DNA of 64,000 bases from Actinoalloteichus hymeniacidonis (GCF_014203365.1 NZ_JACHIS010000001.1:2418001-2482000); one strand, 5' to 3'; shown: positions 36,035 to 48,609, counted from the stretch's first letter. Translations and numbers: made by a program. Notes: generated by a model not told the origin, from the letters alone.

Positions 36035-37084
36035 ATGACGAGCACACTGGCGGCGGATCTCAGCACGCTCGGCCCGCTGCACGGCACCGTCGAGGGCAAC
36101 GCCCACACACAGCTGGTGGCCTACGGGCCCGAATCCGGCGACACCACCGAGGCCGCCCTGCGATCGGCGTCCATCGTGGACTGGGCCGGCGAACATCGTG
36201 AGGCGTTGATCAAAGCTCTGCACAACCACGGGGCGGTGCTGGTTCGGGGTGCGGTGCCCACGCCGGAGCTGCTCTCCGGCGTCGCCGAGGCGGTCGGGGG
36301 GACGCTGCTGGAGTACAACGAGCGGACCACCCCGCGCAGCACCGTCAGCGGCAACGTCTACACCTCGACCGAGTACCCCGCCAACCAGACGATCCCGCAA
36401 CACAACGAGCTGGCGTACTCGGCGAACTCGCCCCGCTGGCTGTTCTTCGCCTGCGGTATCCCGGCATCCAGCGGTGGCGCGACCCCGCTGGCCGACAGCG
36501 GCGCGGTACTGCGTCGCCTACCCGCCGAGTTGGTGAGCCGGTTCCGCGACCTCGGCGTGCTGTACACCCGGTGCTACATGGCGGGCATGGGCCTGACCTG
36601 GCAGGAGGCGTTCCAGACCGAGGAACGCGCCAAGGTCGAGGAGTACTGCCACGCCAACGGTATGGAGTTCGAGTGGTTCGGCGAGGACGAGCTGCGCACC
36701 CGCAGCCGACGGCCCGCCGTGGTCACCGACCCCGACTCGGGCCAGGAGGTCTGGTTCAACCAGGCGCACCTGTTCCACCTGTCGAACCTGCCCACCAACG
36801 TCGCCGCGGCGTTGTCGGCGATGTACGAGGAGCGCGACTACCCGAGGCACTCGTTCTACGGCGACGGAACCCCGCTGGCCGAGGACGACCTCGCGTTGAT
36901 CCGGACGGCCTACGACGACACCGTGTACGCCACGCCATGGGAGACCGGCGACCTGCTGGTCGTGAACAACCTGCGGGTCTCGCACGGCCGCCAGCCGTAC
37001 GAGGGCGCCAGGAAGATCATGGTCGCGATGGCGGGGACCCTCGATGTCGGACCCGCCCCGGAGCTGGCAGGCGCCGGCGTCTGA
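36035..37084 (+). CDS. SyrP-like TauD-family hydroxylase
   Basis: 349 residues. TauD/TfdA fold with iron ligands His123 and Glu125 in IPQHNELAYSANSP and His317 in VSHGRQPY; Arg of the 2-oxoglutarate site is in the following KIMVAMAG region or nearby. The QHNE(L/M) form and the GNVYTSTEYP strand match SyrP-type enzymes, which hydroxylate the beta carbon of Asp bound to a carrier protein. GGGGAGG lies seven bases before ATG 36035. The NRPS-1 gene starts 51 bases downstream, so the two are cotranscribed. Because A4 of NRPS-2 reads as Asn-specific, beta-hydroxylation of that residue is a reasonable guess. Confidence 0.87.
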   Translation: MTSTLAADLSTLGPLHGTVEGNAHTQLVAYGPESGDTTEAALRSASIVDWAGEHREALIKALHNHGAVLVRGAVPTPELLSGVAEAVGGTLLEYNERTTPRSTVSGNVYTSTEYPANQTIPQHNELAYSANSPRWLFFACGIPASSGGATPLADSGAVLRRLPAELVSRFRDLGVLYTRCYMAGMGLTWQEAFQTEERAKVEEYCHANGMEFEWFGEDELRTRSRRPAVVTDPDSGQEVWFNQAHLFHLSNLPTNVAAALSAMYEERDYPRHSFYGDGTPLAEDDLALIRTAYDDTVYATPWETGDLLVVNNLRVSHGRQPYEGARKIMVAMAGTLDVGPAPELAGAGV

Positions 37085-37135
37085 CGCCGTCCACCACAGC
37101 CGCAGCAGCCCGATCCCCTTCGCCTGGAACGGTGT

Positions 37136-40100
37136 GTGATGTCGCAGAGTGACAGGGAAACCTCGGCCCGGATCGACGACAGCGGACGGGGTGCCGCGCT
37201 GGACGAGGTCCACCGACATCGAGTGCTCGTCGAGTTCAACGACACCGCCGCCGACTACCCGAGGGATCGGTGCCTGCACGGGCTGTTCGCCGACCGTGTC
37301 CGGCGGGCGCCGGACGACCTGGCGGTGGTGTGCCGGGGAACCCGACTGACGGCACGCGAGTTGGACATCCGGGCCAACCGGTTGGCCAACGAGCTCGTCG
37401 CCAGGGGCGTGGGACCCGAGGTGCTCGTCGGGTTGTGCCTGGAACGCGGCATCGACCTGGTGATCTCGGCCTTGGCCGTGCTCAAGGCGGGCGGCGCCTA
37501 CGTGCCGCTGGACCCGAACTATCCGGCCGACCGGCTCGGCATGATGCTGACCGATACCGCCGCGCGACTGGTGCTCACCGAACGACGGCTCGCCGGTCGG
37601 GTACCCGACTCGGCAGCCACCGTGCTGTATCTCGACGAGGAGCAGCAGGCCATCGAGCAGGCCTCGGCCGCCGCGCCCTCGGTCGTCGTCGGGCCGCAGA
37701 ATCTCGCCGTCGTGCTGTACACCTCGGGCTCGACCGGGGTGCCCAAGGGCGCGATGCTCAGCCACCGCAGCCTGGTGCGGCTGGTGCGGCCCGGCGGGAT
37801 CATCGACTTCGGTCCGGACGAGGTGTCCGGCATGCTGGCCTCGCCGTCCTTCGACGCCTCGGCCTTCGAGATGTGGAACGCGCTGCTGGGAGGGGCGGGA
37901 CTGGCCGTGTATCCGGCGGGCACGCCGTCGGCGGATCAGCTTCGCGAGTTCCTCACGGACAACGACGTCACCACGATGGTGTTCACCACCGGCTTCTTCC
38001 ACGCGCTGGTGGACTCCGGCGTGTCGGTCCTCGACGGATTGCGGCAGATCGTGGTCGGCGGCGAGGTGCTCTCGCCCGTGCACTGCGCGAAGGCCACCGA
38101 CCGGCTACCCGGCCTGCGGATCGCCAACGTCTACGGCCCGACGGAATGCGGCTCGGTGACCTCCTTCGCGGTGTTCGACCCCGAGGTCGGCACCGCGCAA
38201 CCCCTGCCCATCGGCTCGCTGCTGGCCAACACCAGGGTGGTGCTGTTGGACGACTCCCTGGCACCGGTGCCCGTCGGCGAACCCGGCGAGGCCTATATCG
38301 CGGGCGATGGTCTGGGCCGAGGCTTCTTGACCGGTGCGGGGCTCAGCGCGGAACGCTTCGTCGCCAATCCGCACGGCGCGCCGGGCGAGCGGATGTACCG
38401 CACCGGTGACCTGCTCCGGTGGCGCTCAGACGGCGTCCTGGAGTTCGTCGGCCGGGTCGACGACCAGGTCAAGGTCCGTGGGTTCCGCATCGAACTCGGC
38501 GAGATCGAGAACGTCCTGGCGCAGCGGCCCGGCGTGGCGGCGGCGGTCGTGCTGGTCCGGGAGGATCAGCCGGGCCTGCGTCGACTCGTCGGATACGTGG
38601 TGGGCGACGCGGGCGAGACGCTCGACGGTGACGTGCTGCGCGAGCAGCTGGCCGCCTCGATGCCGGAACATCTGGTGCCCTCGGCGATCGTGGTCCTGGA
38701 CCGATTCCCGTTGACGCCCAACGGCAAGGTCGACCGCCGATCGCTGCCCGCCCCCAGCGCCCCGGCGGAACCGGCTGCCAGCTTCCAGGCGCCCACGACC
38801 GCCGCCGAACGACTGCTGGCCGAGGTGTGGTCGGAGGTCCTCGGCGTCGAACAGGTGAGCATCTCCGACGACTTCTTCGCCGACCTGCACGGCGACTCCA
38901 TCCTGGCGATGCGGATGCTCTCCAAGGCGCGCGCGGTCTCCGGCGCCGACCTGCCCGCGCGTGCGCTGTTCGACTCGCCCACGATCGCGGCGCTGGCGGT
39001 GCTGCTGCCGGCCGAGACCGTCGGGGGCGACGAGGCGACGCCGATCCCGGCGGTGCGCCGAGATGGTCCGCTGCCGTTGTCCAGCGCGCAACGCCGGATG
39101 TGGATCCTGGAGGAGATCGAGCCGGACGGCATCGACTACAACACCACCGCGGGCGTGCGGTTGGCAGGACCGCTGGATCCGGCCGCGTTGAAGATCGCCC
39201 TGGATCGGTTGGTGGCCCGGCACGAACCGCTGCGCACCACCTTCGCGGTGGGCGACGGGGCGGGGGAGCAGATCGTGCACCCGCACGGCACGGCGGTGTT
39301 GGAGATCGTCGATCTGTCCTCGGTGGACCGCGCCGAGCAGGCCTCTGCGGTGGATCGTGCGGTCCGCGCCGAAGCGGCTCGCCCCTTCGATCTGCGGACC
39401 GGCCCGCTGTTGCACACGCTGCTGCTGCGGCTGTCGGAGTCCGAGCACCTGATGGTGATCGGGCAACGACACATCATCACCGACGGTTGGTCGGTCGGGC
39501 TGGTGGTCGGGGACCTGCTCGCCCTCTATGCCTCGGTGCGCGGCGGGACTCCGGCCGAGCTGCCGTCGTTGCCGGTGCAGTACGCCGACTTCGCGGTGTG
39601 GGAGGACGGCAGGCTCGCGGATCGCTCCCTCGACGGCGAACTGGAGTACTGGAAGCGGCGACTGGCCGGGAACCGGCCCTTGGAGTTGCCCACCGACCGG
39701 CCCCGCCCGCCCATCCGCACCTCGGCGGGCGCCGACCATCGGTTCCTCGTGCCCGCCGAGGTGGTCGACGGGCTCACCGAACTCGGCCGTGGCCACAACG
39801 CGACCCTGTTCATGACCCTGACGGCCACCGTGCAGGTGTTGTTGGCCCGCTACAGCGGACAATCCGATGTCACCATCGGTACGGTCTCCGCAGGTCGGGA
39901 CCGTGCCGAACTCGAGAACCTGTTGGGGTTCTTCGTTCGGACCCTGGTGTTGCGTTCGGAGGTCACGCCCACACTGTCCTTCGCCGATCTGCTGGACGAC
40001 ACCCGCGAGACGGTGCTCGGGGCCTTCGCACATCAGGAGGTGCCCTTCGACCGGTTGGTCGACGCGCTGGCCACCGAACGCGATCCCAGCCGCACCCCGC

Positions 40101-43100
40101 TGTTCCAGGTCATCGTGGCCCTGCAGAAGCCGTTCGTGGCGACGACGCGGATCGCGGACCTGCTGGTCGAGGAGTTCCCGTTGCCGAAGGTGGCGGTGCC
40201 CTTCGACCTGTTCATCGAGTTCTGGCCGCAGGGCGACACGCTCGAAGCAGTGATCAACTACAACACCGACCTCTTCGACGCCACGACGATCGAGCGGATG
40301 GGGACACATCTCTCGACGCTGCTCGCCTCGGTCGTCGCCGATCCGGCGACACCGGTGTCCCGATTGCCGATGCTCACCGAGGCCGAGCGCGGACGACTGC
40401 TGAGCGGGCACCAGCCGGAACCGCTCGCCCTCGGCGCGGCGGATGGGCAGCCGCCGACCGAGGAGACCGTCCCGACGGCTTTCCTGCGCCAGGTCCGCCG
40501 CACGCCGGATGCCGTCGCACTGGTAGCCGACGGGGTGTCGTGGACCTACGCCGAACTGGCGGCCCGCGCGATGCGACTGGCCGAGCGGCTGCGCACGGCG
40601 GGCGTGGGCGTCGAGCAGCCCGTTGCGCTGTTGATGGACCGCTCCCCGGCCGTGGTGGTGGCCGAACTGGCGATTCTGGTGGCGGGAGGTGCCTACCTGC
40701 CGTTGGATCTGCGCGCGCCGGTACCCAGGCTGCGGGCGCTGCTCGCCGACGCGAGCCCCGAGGTGTTGATCACCAGCGGCGATCGTCGGTCGATGGCCGA
40801 GCAGATCCACGACGGCCCGATCATCGTGCTGGAAGACCGGGAGCCGATCGAGGAACCGGCCGTGTCGGATCTCGGGCGGACACCCGCGATCGTGCACGCC
40901 GACAATCTCGCCTACATCATCTATACCTCCGGCTCCACCGGCTCACCCAAGGGCGTGGCCGCCCGACATCGAGACGTGCTCACCCTGGCGGCGCACCGGG
41001 ACTACTCCGGTGGGGCTCATCGTCGAATCCTGCTGCACTCGGCGTCGGCCTTCGATGCCGCGACCTACGAGACCTGGGTTCCATTGCTCACCGGCGGATC
41101 GATCGTCGTCGCCCCACCGAGCGACCTCGACGCCGACGGGGTGCAGCGGTTGATCGCCGAGCACGGGGTCACCGCGCTCTTCCTCACCGCAGGGCTGTTC
41201 CGGCACTTCGCGGAGCACGCACCGCACTGCCTGGCCGGGGTCGAGGAAGTCTGGGCGGGCGGTGACGTGGTGCCCGCATCGGCCGTGCGTCGAGTGCTCC
41301 AGCACTGCCCCGGACTGACCGTCGTCGACGCCTACGGGCCGACCGAGACCACCACCTTCGTCCTGACCCATCGCATCGGCGCGGCCGCCGAGATCCGACG
41401 CGAGGTGGTGCCCATCGGCCTGCCGATGGACGGGGTGCGTGCCTTCGTGCTCGACCCGATGCTGCAACCCGTGCCGGTCGGAGTCGCGGGCGAGCTGTAC
41501 CTCGCGGGTGCGGGCGTGACCAGGGGCTACCTCAACGCCCCCGCTGCCACCGCGCAACGATTCGTCGCCGACCCCTTCGCCGCCGACGGTTCCCCGATGT
41601 ATCGCGCCGGCGACCTGGTTCGCTGGCGGGACTCGGTGGGGCGGGACGGTCGCGAGATCGAGTTCGTCGGCCGGGTCGACGATCAGATCAAGATCCGCGG
41701 TTTCCGGATCGAGCCCGGCGAGGTGGAGGCCGCGCTGACCCGACTGCCCGGCGTCGACGAGGCACTCGTGTTGATCCGACACCGCGACGGCCGAGCGCAA
41801 CTCATCGGCTACCTGGTCGCGGCGCATGGGATCACCCTCGATCACGCTGCGCTGGCAGGCGAACTCGGCCATGTGCTGCCCACCTACATGGTGCCCACGG
41901 CGTTCGTCACCATGGACGAGCTTCCACTGACCACCAACGGCAAGGTCGATCGCGCCGCGCTGCCGCTGCCCGCCGCACCGGACTCGGTCGGGACCGTCGA
42001 GCCGCGCACCGAATTGGAGCGCACCCTGGCCGAGATCTGGGCCGAGCTGCTGGGCGTCCCGAAGGTCGGAGTCGAGGACAACTTCTTCGCGCTGGGCGGC
42101 GATTCGATCCTGGCGCTGCAGGTGGTGTACCGCGCCAGGAGTCTCGGGTTGGTGGTCACCTCTCGGGACCTGTTCCGAGGGCAGACCGTCGCCGCACTCG
42201 CCGCCGAGGTCGCGTCCTCCACCGCACCGGTCGCCGAACAGGGCGCCGTGAGCGGCACGGTGCCGTTGACCCCGATCCAACGATGGTTCTTCGAGATCCG
42301 GGACACGAACCCGGACCGCTTCAACCAGACCGTGCGGGTGGAACTCGCTGGTTCGGTGAATCGGCAGGCCTTGCGGGCGGCGATGCAGGCGGTGCTCGAC
42401 AAGCACGACGCGCTGCGGATGCGTTTCGAACGGGTCGACGGGCGGTGGCGGCAGTACAACGCGGTCGTCGAGGAGACCGAGGTTCTGCGTTTCGTCGACG
42501 CCACGGTGGCCACGGATGGATCCGAGCCGCCCGGCGGCTCCGAGTTACCCGAACAGCTCGACGGCCGGATCGCGGCCGAGACGGCGGCGCTGGCGTCCAG
42601 AGTGGACATCGGCACCGGGCCGCTGATCGCGGGCACCGTCCTCGACCACGAACCGCGACCCCTGTTGTTGCTGGCCGCACACCACCTGGCCGTGGACGGC
42701 GTCTCTTGGCGGATCCTGCTCGCCGACCTGGCGACCGGCTACCGGCAGGCCTCGGCCGGACTGCCGATCGAACTCGGTGCGAAGACCACCTCGTTCCGGG
42801 ACTGGGCCCTGAATCTGACGCGACTGGCCGAGCAGGAGGGATTCGCCGCCGAGCGCGAGTACTGGAGCATGGTCGCCTCGACCGATCGGCCGCGCTTGCC
42901 GGTGGATCTCGACGGCGCCAACACCGCGGGCTCGGCCCGCACCGTGGTCAGCGGGTTGAGCGTCGAGAACACGGCAGCGTTGTTGCGCGACGTGCCCTCG
43001 GCCTACCGGACCCGGATCAACGATGTGCTGCTCACCGCGTTCGGTCGGACGATGGCCGAGTGGACCGGAGCGGACCGGGTGCTGCTCGATCTGGAGGGCC

Positions 43101-46100
43101 ACGGTCGGGAGGACCTCTTCGACGGGGTCGATCTCACCGGCACCGTCGGCTGGTTCACCAGCATGTTCCCCGTTTCGTTGGCGGTCGATGCGTCGGAGGG
43201 ACCGGACACCGGCGACCCGACCGCAGACTGGGCGCCACTGCTCAAATCCGTGAAGGAACAGCTGCACGCCATCCCCGGCAACGGGCTGGGATACGGGGCG
43301 CTGCGGTACCTCGCCACCGACCGACCGGCCGCCGAGTCCGAACCACAGATCAGCTTCAACTATCTCGGCAAGATCGACGGCGCCGAGAGCACCGAGGAGT
43401 CGCTCTACCACTCCGGCGACCTCGAACTCGACCTCGACGAACCCGCCGACGCCCTGCGACCGCACCTGCTGGATCTGGTCGGCCGCATCCGCGCAGGCCG
43501 CCTGGAATTCCACTGGGTCTACTCCGACCAGATCCACCACGAGACCACGGTGCGCGAGTTGGCCCGTCGGTTCATCGAGGCACTGACCGAGTTGATCGGG
43601 CACTGCACCAGCCCCGGTGCGGGCGGGCGCACCCCGTCGGACTTCCCGTTGGCGGGCCTGGACCAGCCGACCGTGGACCGGATCGTCGGCGACGGCCGCA
43701 GCGTCGAGGACATCTATCCGCTCACCCCGATGCAGAGCGGGATGCTCTTCCACAGCCTGCTGGACGACCACGGCGGGCTGTACTTCGAACAGACCTCGCT
43801 GCTGATCGACGGCATCACCGACCCGGAGCTGTTGGCGGCAGCCTGGCAGCGCACCGTGGCCCGCACCCCGGCGCTGCGCACCGAGATCGCCATCCACGAC
43901 CTACCGCATCCCGTACAGGTGGTGCGCTCCGCCGCCCGGCTCCCCGTCCGACAGCTGGACTGGCGCGAGCTGGACACCTCGGCCGCGCAGCATGCCGCCG
44001 AGGAGTACCTCGCCGAGGACACCGCGCGTGGTCTCGACCTCGCACAGGCGCCGTTGATGCGCCTGGCGATCGCCCGACTCACCGACCGCCGAGTCCGGCT
44101 GTTCTGGACCTTCCACCACACCCTGTTGGACGGGTGGAGCGTGCAGCGCGTCCTCGGGGACGTGTTCGGCGAGTACGCCGCGCTCGTCGACGACACGTCC
44201 TTCGTCCCGCCGGTACGCAGGCCGTTCCGAGACTATCTGGATTGGTTGAGCCACCGCGACGAACAGGCCGCACGCGTCTACTGGAGTGGTGTGCTGGCCG
44301 ATCTGGAGTCGCCGACCGCGCTGCCCTTCGACCATCCGAGGATCGAGCAACGCCGCGCCCCGGTGTCGGCCGAGTATCTCCTGGAACTTCCCGCCGAGGT
44401 CTCCGAGAACCTGCACACGGTGGCCAGGAAGGCGGAGATCACCCTGAACACCCTGGTCCAGGGTGTGTGGGCCGTGCTGCTGTCGCTCTACAGCGGATCG
44501 TCCGACGTCTGCTTCGGCGCCACGGTCTCCGGCAGGCCCACCGAATTGGCAGGCGCGGACTCGATCGTCGGACTGTTCATCAACACCCTGCCGGTTCGGG
44601 TGTCGGTGGATGCCTCGGCGCGGCTGGGCGACTGGTTGCGGACGATCCAGGCCGAGCAGGCGGAGTCCCGAGGCCACGAGCAGGTGTCCCTGGCCGAACT
44701 GCGCGGCTGGAGTGCGCTGCCCGGCGGTGTCGACCTCTTCGACAGCATCGTAATCTTCGAGAACTACCCCTTCGACCGGGGGATGGCCCGCGAACACGGC
44801 ATCGAGCTGCTGGACATCGCCTCCGACAGCGGGACCAACTATCCGCTCAACGTGATCGCCTATCCGGGCAGGCAGCTGTCGCTGCTTCTCAACTATGACA
44901 CGGCCCTGTTCGACGAGTCCACCATCGAGCGGCTCGCAGGCCACCTGCGGACCCTGTTCGACGCGGTGATCACCCGCCCGGACGCCCCGGTGCGCGAGTT
45001 GCGGCTGCTCACCGAGGGGGAGCGCGGGCAGTTCGTCGCATGGAACGACACCGACACCCCGCTGTCCGAGGGCCACAGCGTGCACGGTCTCTTCGCCGCC
45101 CAGGCCCGCCGAAGCCCGGACGCGCTCGCGCTTACCTCCTCGACGGTGCGATTGACCTACGCGGAGCTGGAGGCCAGGGCGAACCGACTGGCGCACCGGC
45201 TCATCGGCCTCGGCGTCGGCCCGGACGTCGCGGTGGCCATCTGTCTGGAACGCGGCGTCGACGTGGCGGTGGCCGCGTTGGCGGTGCTCAAGGCGGGCGG
45301 GGCGTATGTGCCCCTGGACCCGGATATGCCCTCGGCCCGGTCCGCCTTCGTGGTCGCCGACACCGGGGCGCCCGTGGTGGTGACCCAGCGCAGCGTGCGG
45401 ATCGACTGGGCGGAGTCGGTGGCGGTGGTCCGGCTCGACGAGGACTGGCTGGCGCTGGCGGAGCTGCCCGACACCCCGCCTGTCACCGAGGTGCGCCCCG
45501 ACAACCTGGCCTACGTGATCTACACGTCCGGTTCCACCGGGGCACCCAAGGGCGTGATGGTCTCGCATCGCAACGCGGTCGCGCTCTTCGACTGGCAACA
45601 GCGGGTGTATGACATCGGCGCCGAGGACCGGACCTGTCTGCTGGCCGCCCTGAGCTTCGACGCCTCGGTCTGGGAACTCTGGCCGTACTTCCTGGCGGGG
45701 GCGCGGGTGGACGTGCCGGATCCCAAGATCCTCGGTGACGCCGCCGCGATGGCCGCCTGGTTCGTCGACAACGGCACCACGGTGTGCTTCCTGCTCGCCG
45801 CGCGGGTGGACGCGCTGTTCGACGAGCCGCTGTTCCCCGCGACCAGGCTTCGACTGATCCTGACCGGCGGCGACACCGTGCGGCGGCGACCCGCAGCGGG
45901 CACGACACCCCGGCTGTTCAACCACTACGGCGCCACCGAGATGACGGTGGTCTCCACCTACGGCGAGGTTCTCCAGGAGGGACGGCAGACCTCCGACCGG
46001 CTGCCCGACGTCGGCATCCCGGTCTTCGGCGACACCGTGCACGTACTGGACCGGCACGGGAACCCGCTGCCGGTCGGGGTGGCGGGCGAGATCCACCTCG

Positions 46101-46864
46101 GCGGGATCGGCGTCTCCCGGGGCTACCTCAACCAGCCGGGGCTCACCTCGGAACGCTTCGTCGCCGACCCGTTCGGCCCACCGGGATCGCGGCTGTATCG
46201 CACCGGCGACCTCGGCAGATGGAACACCGAGGGCAGACTGGAATTCCTGGAGCGGGTGGATGACCAGGTCAAGATCCGAGGCTTCCGGGTGGAGGTCGGC
46301 GAGGTCGAGCACGCGATCCTGCGGTTGCCGTGGGTATCCGAGGCCGTGGTGGTGGCGCGCAAGGACGAGGACGGCCACACCAGGCTGATCGGCTACCTGG
46401 TGCTCGACCCGGCAGAACGCGACGGGACCGAGGATCCGGTGGTGACCCGGCTCCGGGCGGCCCTTGCCGAGACCCTGCCGGAGTACATGGTGCCCTCGGT
46501 GTTCGTGACCCTGGACGAGTTCCCGCTGACCGCCAACGCCAAGATCGACCTCCGGGCCCTACCGGAACCGACGCGGCAGGACCGGTTGGCCACCGAGTAC
46601 GTGGCGCCCAGGGATCCAACCGAGATCGCCTTGGCCGAGCTGTGGGCCACGGTCCTGGAGGCCGAACGGGTCGGTGTGCATGACGACTTCTTCCAACTCG
46701 GCGGCGATTCGATCGTGTGTCTGCGGCTCACCTCACGGATCCGATTGGCCTTCGGGGTGGAGGTCTCGCCGAGGGACGTCTTCGACGCGCCGACCGTGGG
46801 CTCCTTCGCCGAGCTGCTTCGCGATCGCATCCTGGCGGACCTGGAACGCGCGGCGCGCGGCTGA
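37136..46864 (+). CDS. NRPS-1: A-T-C-A-T-E-C-A-T
   Basis: 3242 residues. Loading module A1 (about 45-545) and T1 (Ser588, in DLHGDSI, where LGG is changed to LHG); C1 (about 640-1080; active site RHIITDG, His779, first His replaced by Arg); A2 (about 1115-1610) and T2 (Ser1657); E (about 1705-2170; HHLAVDG at 1849, SFNYLG); C2, a D-L type (about 2185-2620; HHTLLDG at 2327); A3 (about 2640-3140) and T3 (Ser3192). No thioesterase, so the chain passes to NRPS-2, whose first domain is a C. By-eye specificity lines against GrsA: A1 DAFVVGVSVK, A2 DAYFWGATFK (both unassigned, hydrophobic), A3 DAWFLGHVVK (one change from the Leu code). A7 of A2 is YRAGD and A8 of A3 is LERVDDQ, mild deviations. Residue 2 should be D. 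GTG 37136 or ATG 37139 is the start. Confidence 0.95.
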   Translation: MMSQSDRETSARIDDSGRGAALDEVHRHRVLVEFNDTAADYPRDRCLHGLFADRVRRAPDDLAVVCRGTRLTARELDIRANRLANELVARGVGPEVLVGLCLERGIDLVISALAVLKAGGAYVPLDPNYPADRLGMMLTDTAARLVLTERRLAGRVPDSAATVLYLDEEQQAIEQASAAAPSVVVGPQNLAVVLYTSGSTGVPKGAMLSHRSLVRLVRPGGIIDFGPDEVSGMLASPSFDASAFEMWNALLGGAGLAVYPAGTPSADQLREFLTDNDVTTMVFTTGFFHALVDSGVSVLDGLRQIVVGGEVLSPVHCAKATDRLPGLRIANVYGPTECGSVTSFAVFDPEVGTAQPLPIGSLLANTRVVLLDDSLAPVPVGEPGEAYIAGDGLGRGFLTGAGLSAERFVANPHGAPGERMYRTGDLLRWRSDGVLEFVGRVDDQVKVRGFRIELGEIENVLAQRPGVAAAVVLVREDQPGLRRLVGYVVGDAGETLDGDVLREQLAASMPEHLVPSAIVVLDRFPLTPNGKVDRRSLPAPSAPAEPAASFQAPTTAAERLLAEVWSEVLGVEQVSISDDFFADLHGDSILAMRMLSKARAVSGADLPARALFDSPTIAALAVLLPAETVGGDEATPIPAVRRDGPLPLSSAQRRMWILEEIEPDGIDYNTTAGVRLAGPLDPAALKIALDRLVARHEPLRTTFAVGDGAGEQIVHPHGTAVLEIVDLSSVDRAEQASAVDRAVRAEAARPFDLRTGPLLHTLLLRLSESEHLMVIGQRHIITDGWSVGLVVGDLLALYASVRGGTPAELPSLPVQYADFAVWEDGRLADRSLDGELEYWKRRLAGNRPLELPTDRPRPPIRTSAGADHRFLVPAEVVDGLTELGRGHNATLFMTLTATVQVLLARYSGQSDVTIGTVSAGRDRAELENLLGFFVRTLVLRSEVTPTLSFADLLDDTRETVLGAFAHQEVPFDRLVDALATERDPSRTPLFQVIVALQKPFVATTRIADLLVEEFPLPKVAVPFDLFIEFWPQGDTLEAVINYNTDLFDATTIERMGTHLSTLLASVVADPATPVSRLPMLTEAERGRLLSGHQPEPLALGAADGQPPTEETVPTAFLRQVRRTPDAVALVADGVSWTYAELAARAMRLAERLRTAGVGVEQPVALLMDRSPAVVVAELAILVAGGAYLPLDLRAPVPRLRALLADASPEVLITSGDRRSMAEQIHDGPIIVLEDREPIEEPAVSDLGRTPAIVHADNLAYIIYTSGSTGSPKGVAARHRDVLTLAAHRDYSGGAHRRILLHSASAFDAATYETWVPLLTGGSIVVAPPSDLDADGVQRLIAEHGVTALFLTAGLFRHFAEHAPHCLAGVEEVWAGGDVVPASAVRRVLQHCPGLTVVDAYGPTETTTFVLTHRIGAAAEIRREVVPIGLPMDGVRAFVLDPMLQPVPVGVAGELYLAGAGVTRGYLNAPAATAQRFVADPFAADGSPMYRAGDLVRWRDSVGRDGREIEFVGRVDDQIKIRGFRIEPGEVEAALTRLPGVDEALVLIRHRDGRAQLIGYLVAAHGITLDHAALAGELGHVLPTYMVPTAFVTMDELPLTTNGKVDRAALPLPAAPDSVGTVEPRTELERTLAEIWAELLGVPKVGVEDNFFALGGDSILALQVVYRARSLGLVVTSRDLFRGQTVAALAAEVASSTAPVAEQGAVSGTVPLTPIQRWFFEIRDTNPDRFNQTVRVELAGSVNRQALRAAMQAVLDKHDALRMRFERVDGRWRQYNAVVEETEVLRFVDATVATDGSEPPGGSELPEQLDGRIAAETAALASRVDIGTGPLIAGTVLDHEPRPLLLLAAHHLAVDGVSWRILLADLATGYRQASAGLPIELGAKTTSFRDWALNLTRLAEQEGFAAEREYWSMVASTDRPRLPVDLDGANTAGSARTVVSGLSVENTAALLRDVPSAYRTRINDVLLTAFGRTMAEWTGADRVLLDLEGHGREDLFDGVDLTGTVGWFTSMFPVSLAVDASEGPDTGDPTADWAPLLKSVKEQLHAIPGNGLGYGALRYLATDRPAAESEPQISFNYLGKIDGAESTEESLYHSGDLELDLDEPADALRPHLLDLVGRIRAGRLEFHWVYSDQIHHETTVRELARRFIEALTELIGHCTSPGAGGRTPSDFPLAGLDQPTVDRIVGDGRSVEDIYPLTPMQSGMLFHSLLDDHGGLYFEQTSLLIDGITDPELLAAAWQRTVARTPALRTEIAIHDLPHPVQVVRSAARLPVRQLDWRELDTSAAQHAAEEYLAEDTARGLDLAQAPLMRLAIARLTDRRVRLFWTFHHTLLDGWSVQRVLGDVFGEYAALVDDTSFVPPVRRPFRDYLDWLSHRDEQAARVYWSGVLADLESPTALPFDHPRIEQRRAPVSAEYLLELPAEVSENLHTVARKAEITLNTLVQGVWAVLLSLYSGSSDVCFGATVSGRPTELAGADSIVGLFINTLPVRVSVDASARLGDWLRTIQAEQAESRGHEQVSLAELRGWSALPGGVDLFDSIVIFENYPFDRGMAREHGIELLDIASDSGTNYPLNVIAYPGRQLSLLLNYDTALFDESTIERLAGHLRTLFDAVITRPDAPVRELRLLTEGERGQFVAWNDTDTPLSEGHSVHGLFAAQARRSPDALALTSSTVRLTYAELEARANRLAHRLIGLGVGPDVAVAICLERGVDVAVAALAVLKAGGAYVPLDPDMPSARSAFVVADTGAPVVVTQRSVRIDWAESVAVVRLDEDWLALAELPDTPPVTEVRPDNLAYVIYTSGSTGAPKGVMVSHRNAVALFDWQQRVYDIGAEDRTCLLAALSFDASVWELWPYFLAGARVDVPDPKILGDAAAMAAWFVDNGTTVCFLLAARVDALFDEPLFPATRLRLILTGGDTVRRRPAAGTTPRLFNHYGATEMTVVSTYGEVLQEGRQTSDRLPDVGIPVFGDTVHVLDRHGNPLPVGVAGEIHLGGIGVSRGYLNQPGLTSERFVADPFGPPGSRLYRTGDLGRWNTEGRLEFLERVDDQVKIRGFRVEVGEVEHAILRLPWVSEAVVVARKDEDGHTRLIGYLVLDPAERDGTEDPVVTRLRAALAETLPEYMVPSVFVTLDEFPLTANAKIDLRALPEPTRQDRLATEYVAPRDPTEIALAELWATVLEAERVGVHDDFFQLGGDSIVCLRLTSRIRLAFGVEVSPRDVFDAPTVGSFAELLRDRILADLERAARG

Positions 46865-48609
<1,745 letters not shown>

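Noticed and set aside
38426..40897. Long minus-strand frames opposite the NRPS genes (also 42545-43897, 43901-46378, 55709-57721, 57731-59761, 60803-62944)
   Set aside because: All are antisense shadows of the A, C and E domains; their sequences are His/Gly/Arg-rich and contain no recognisable fold.
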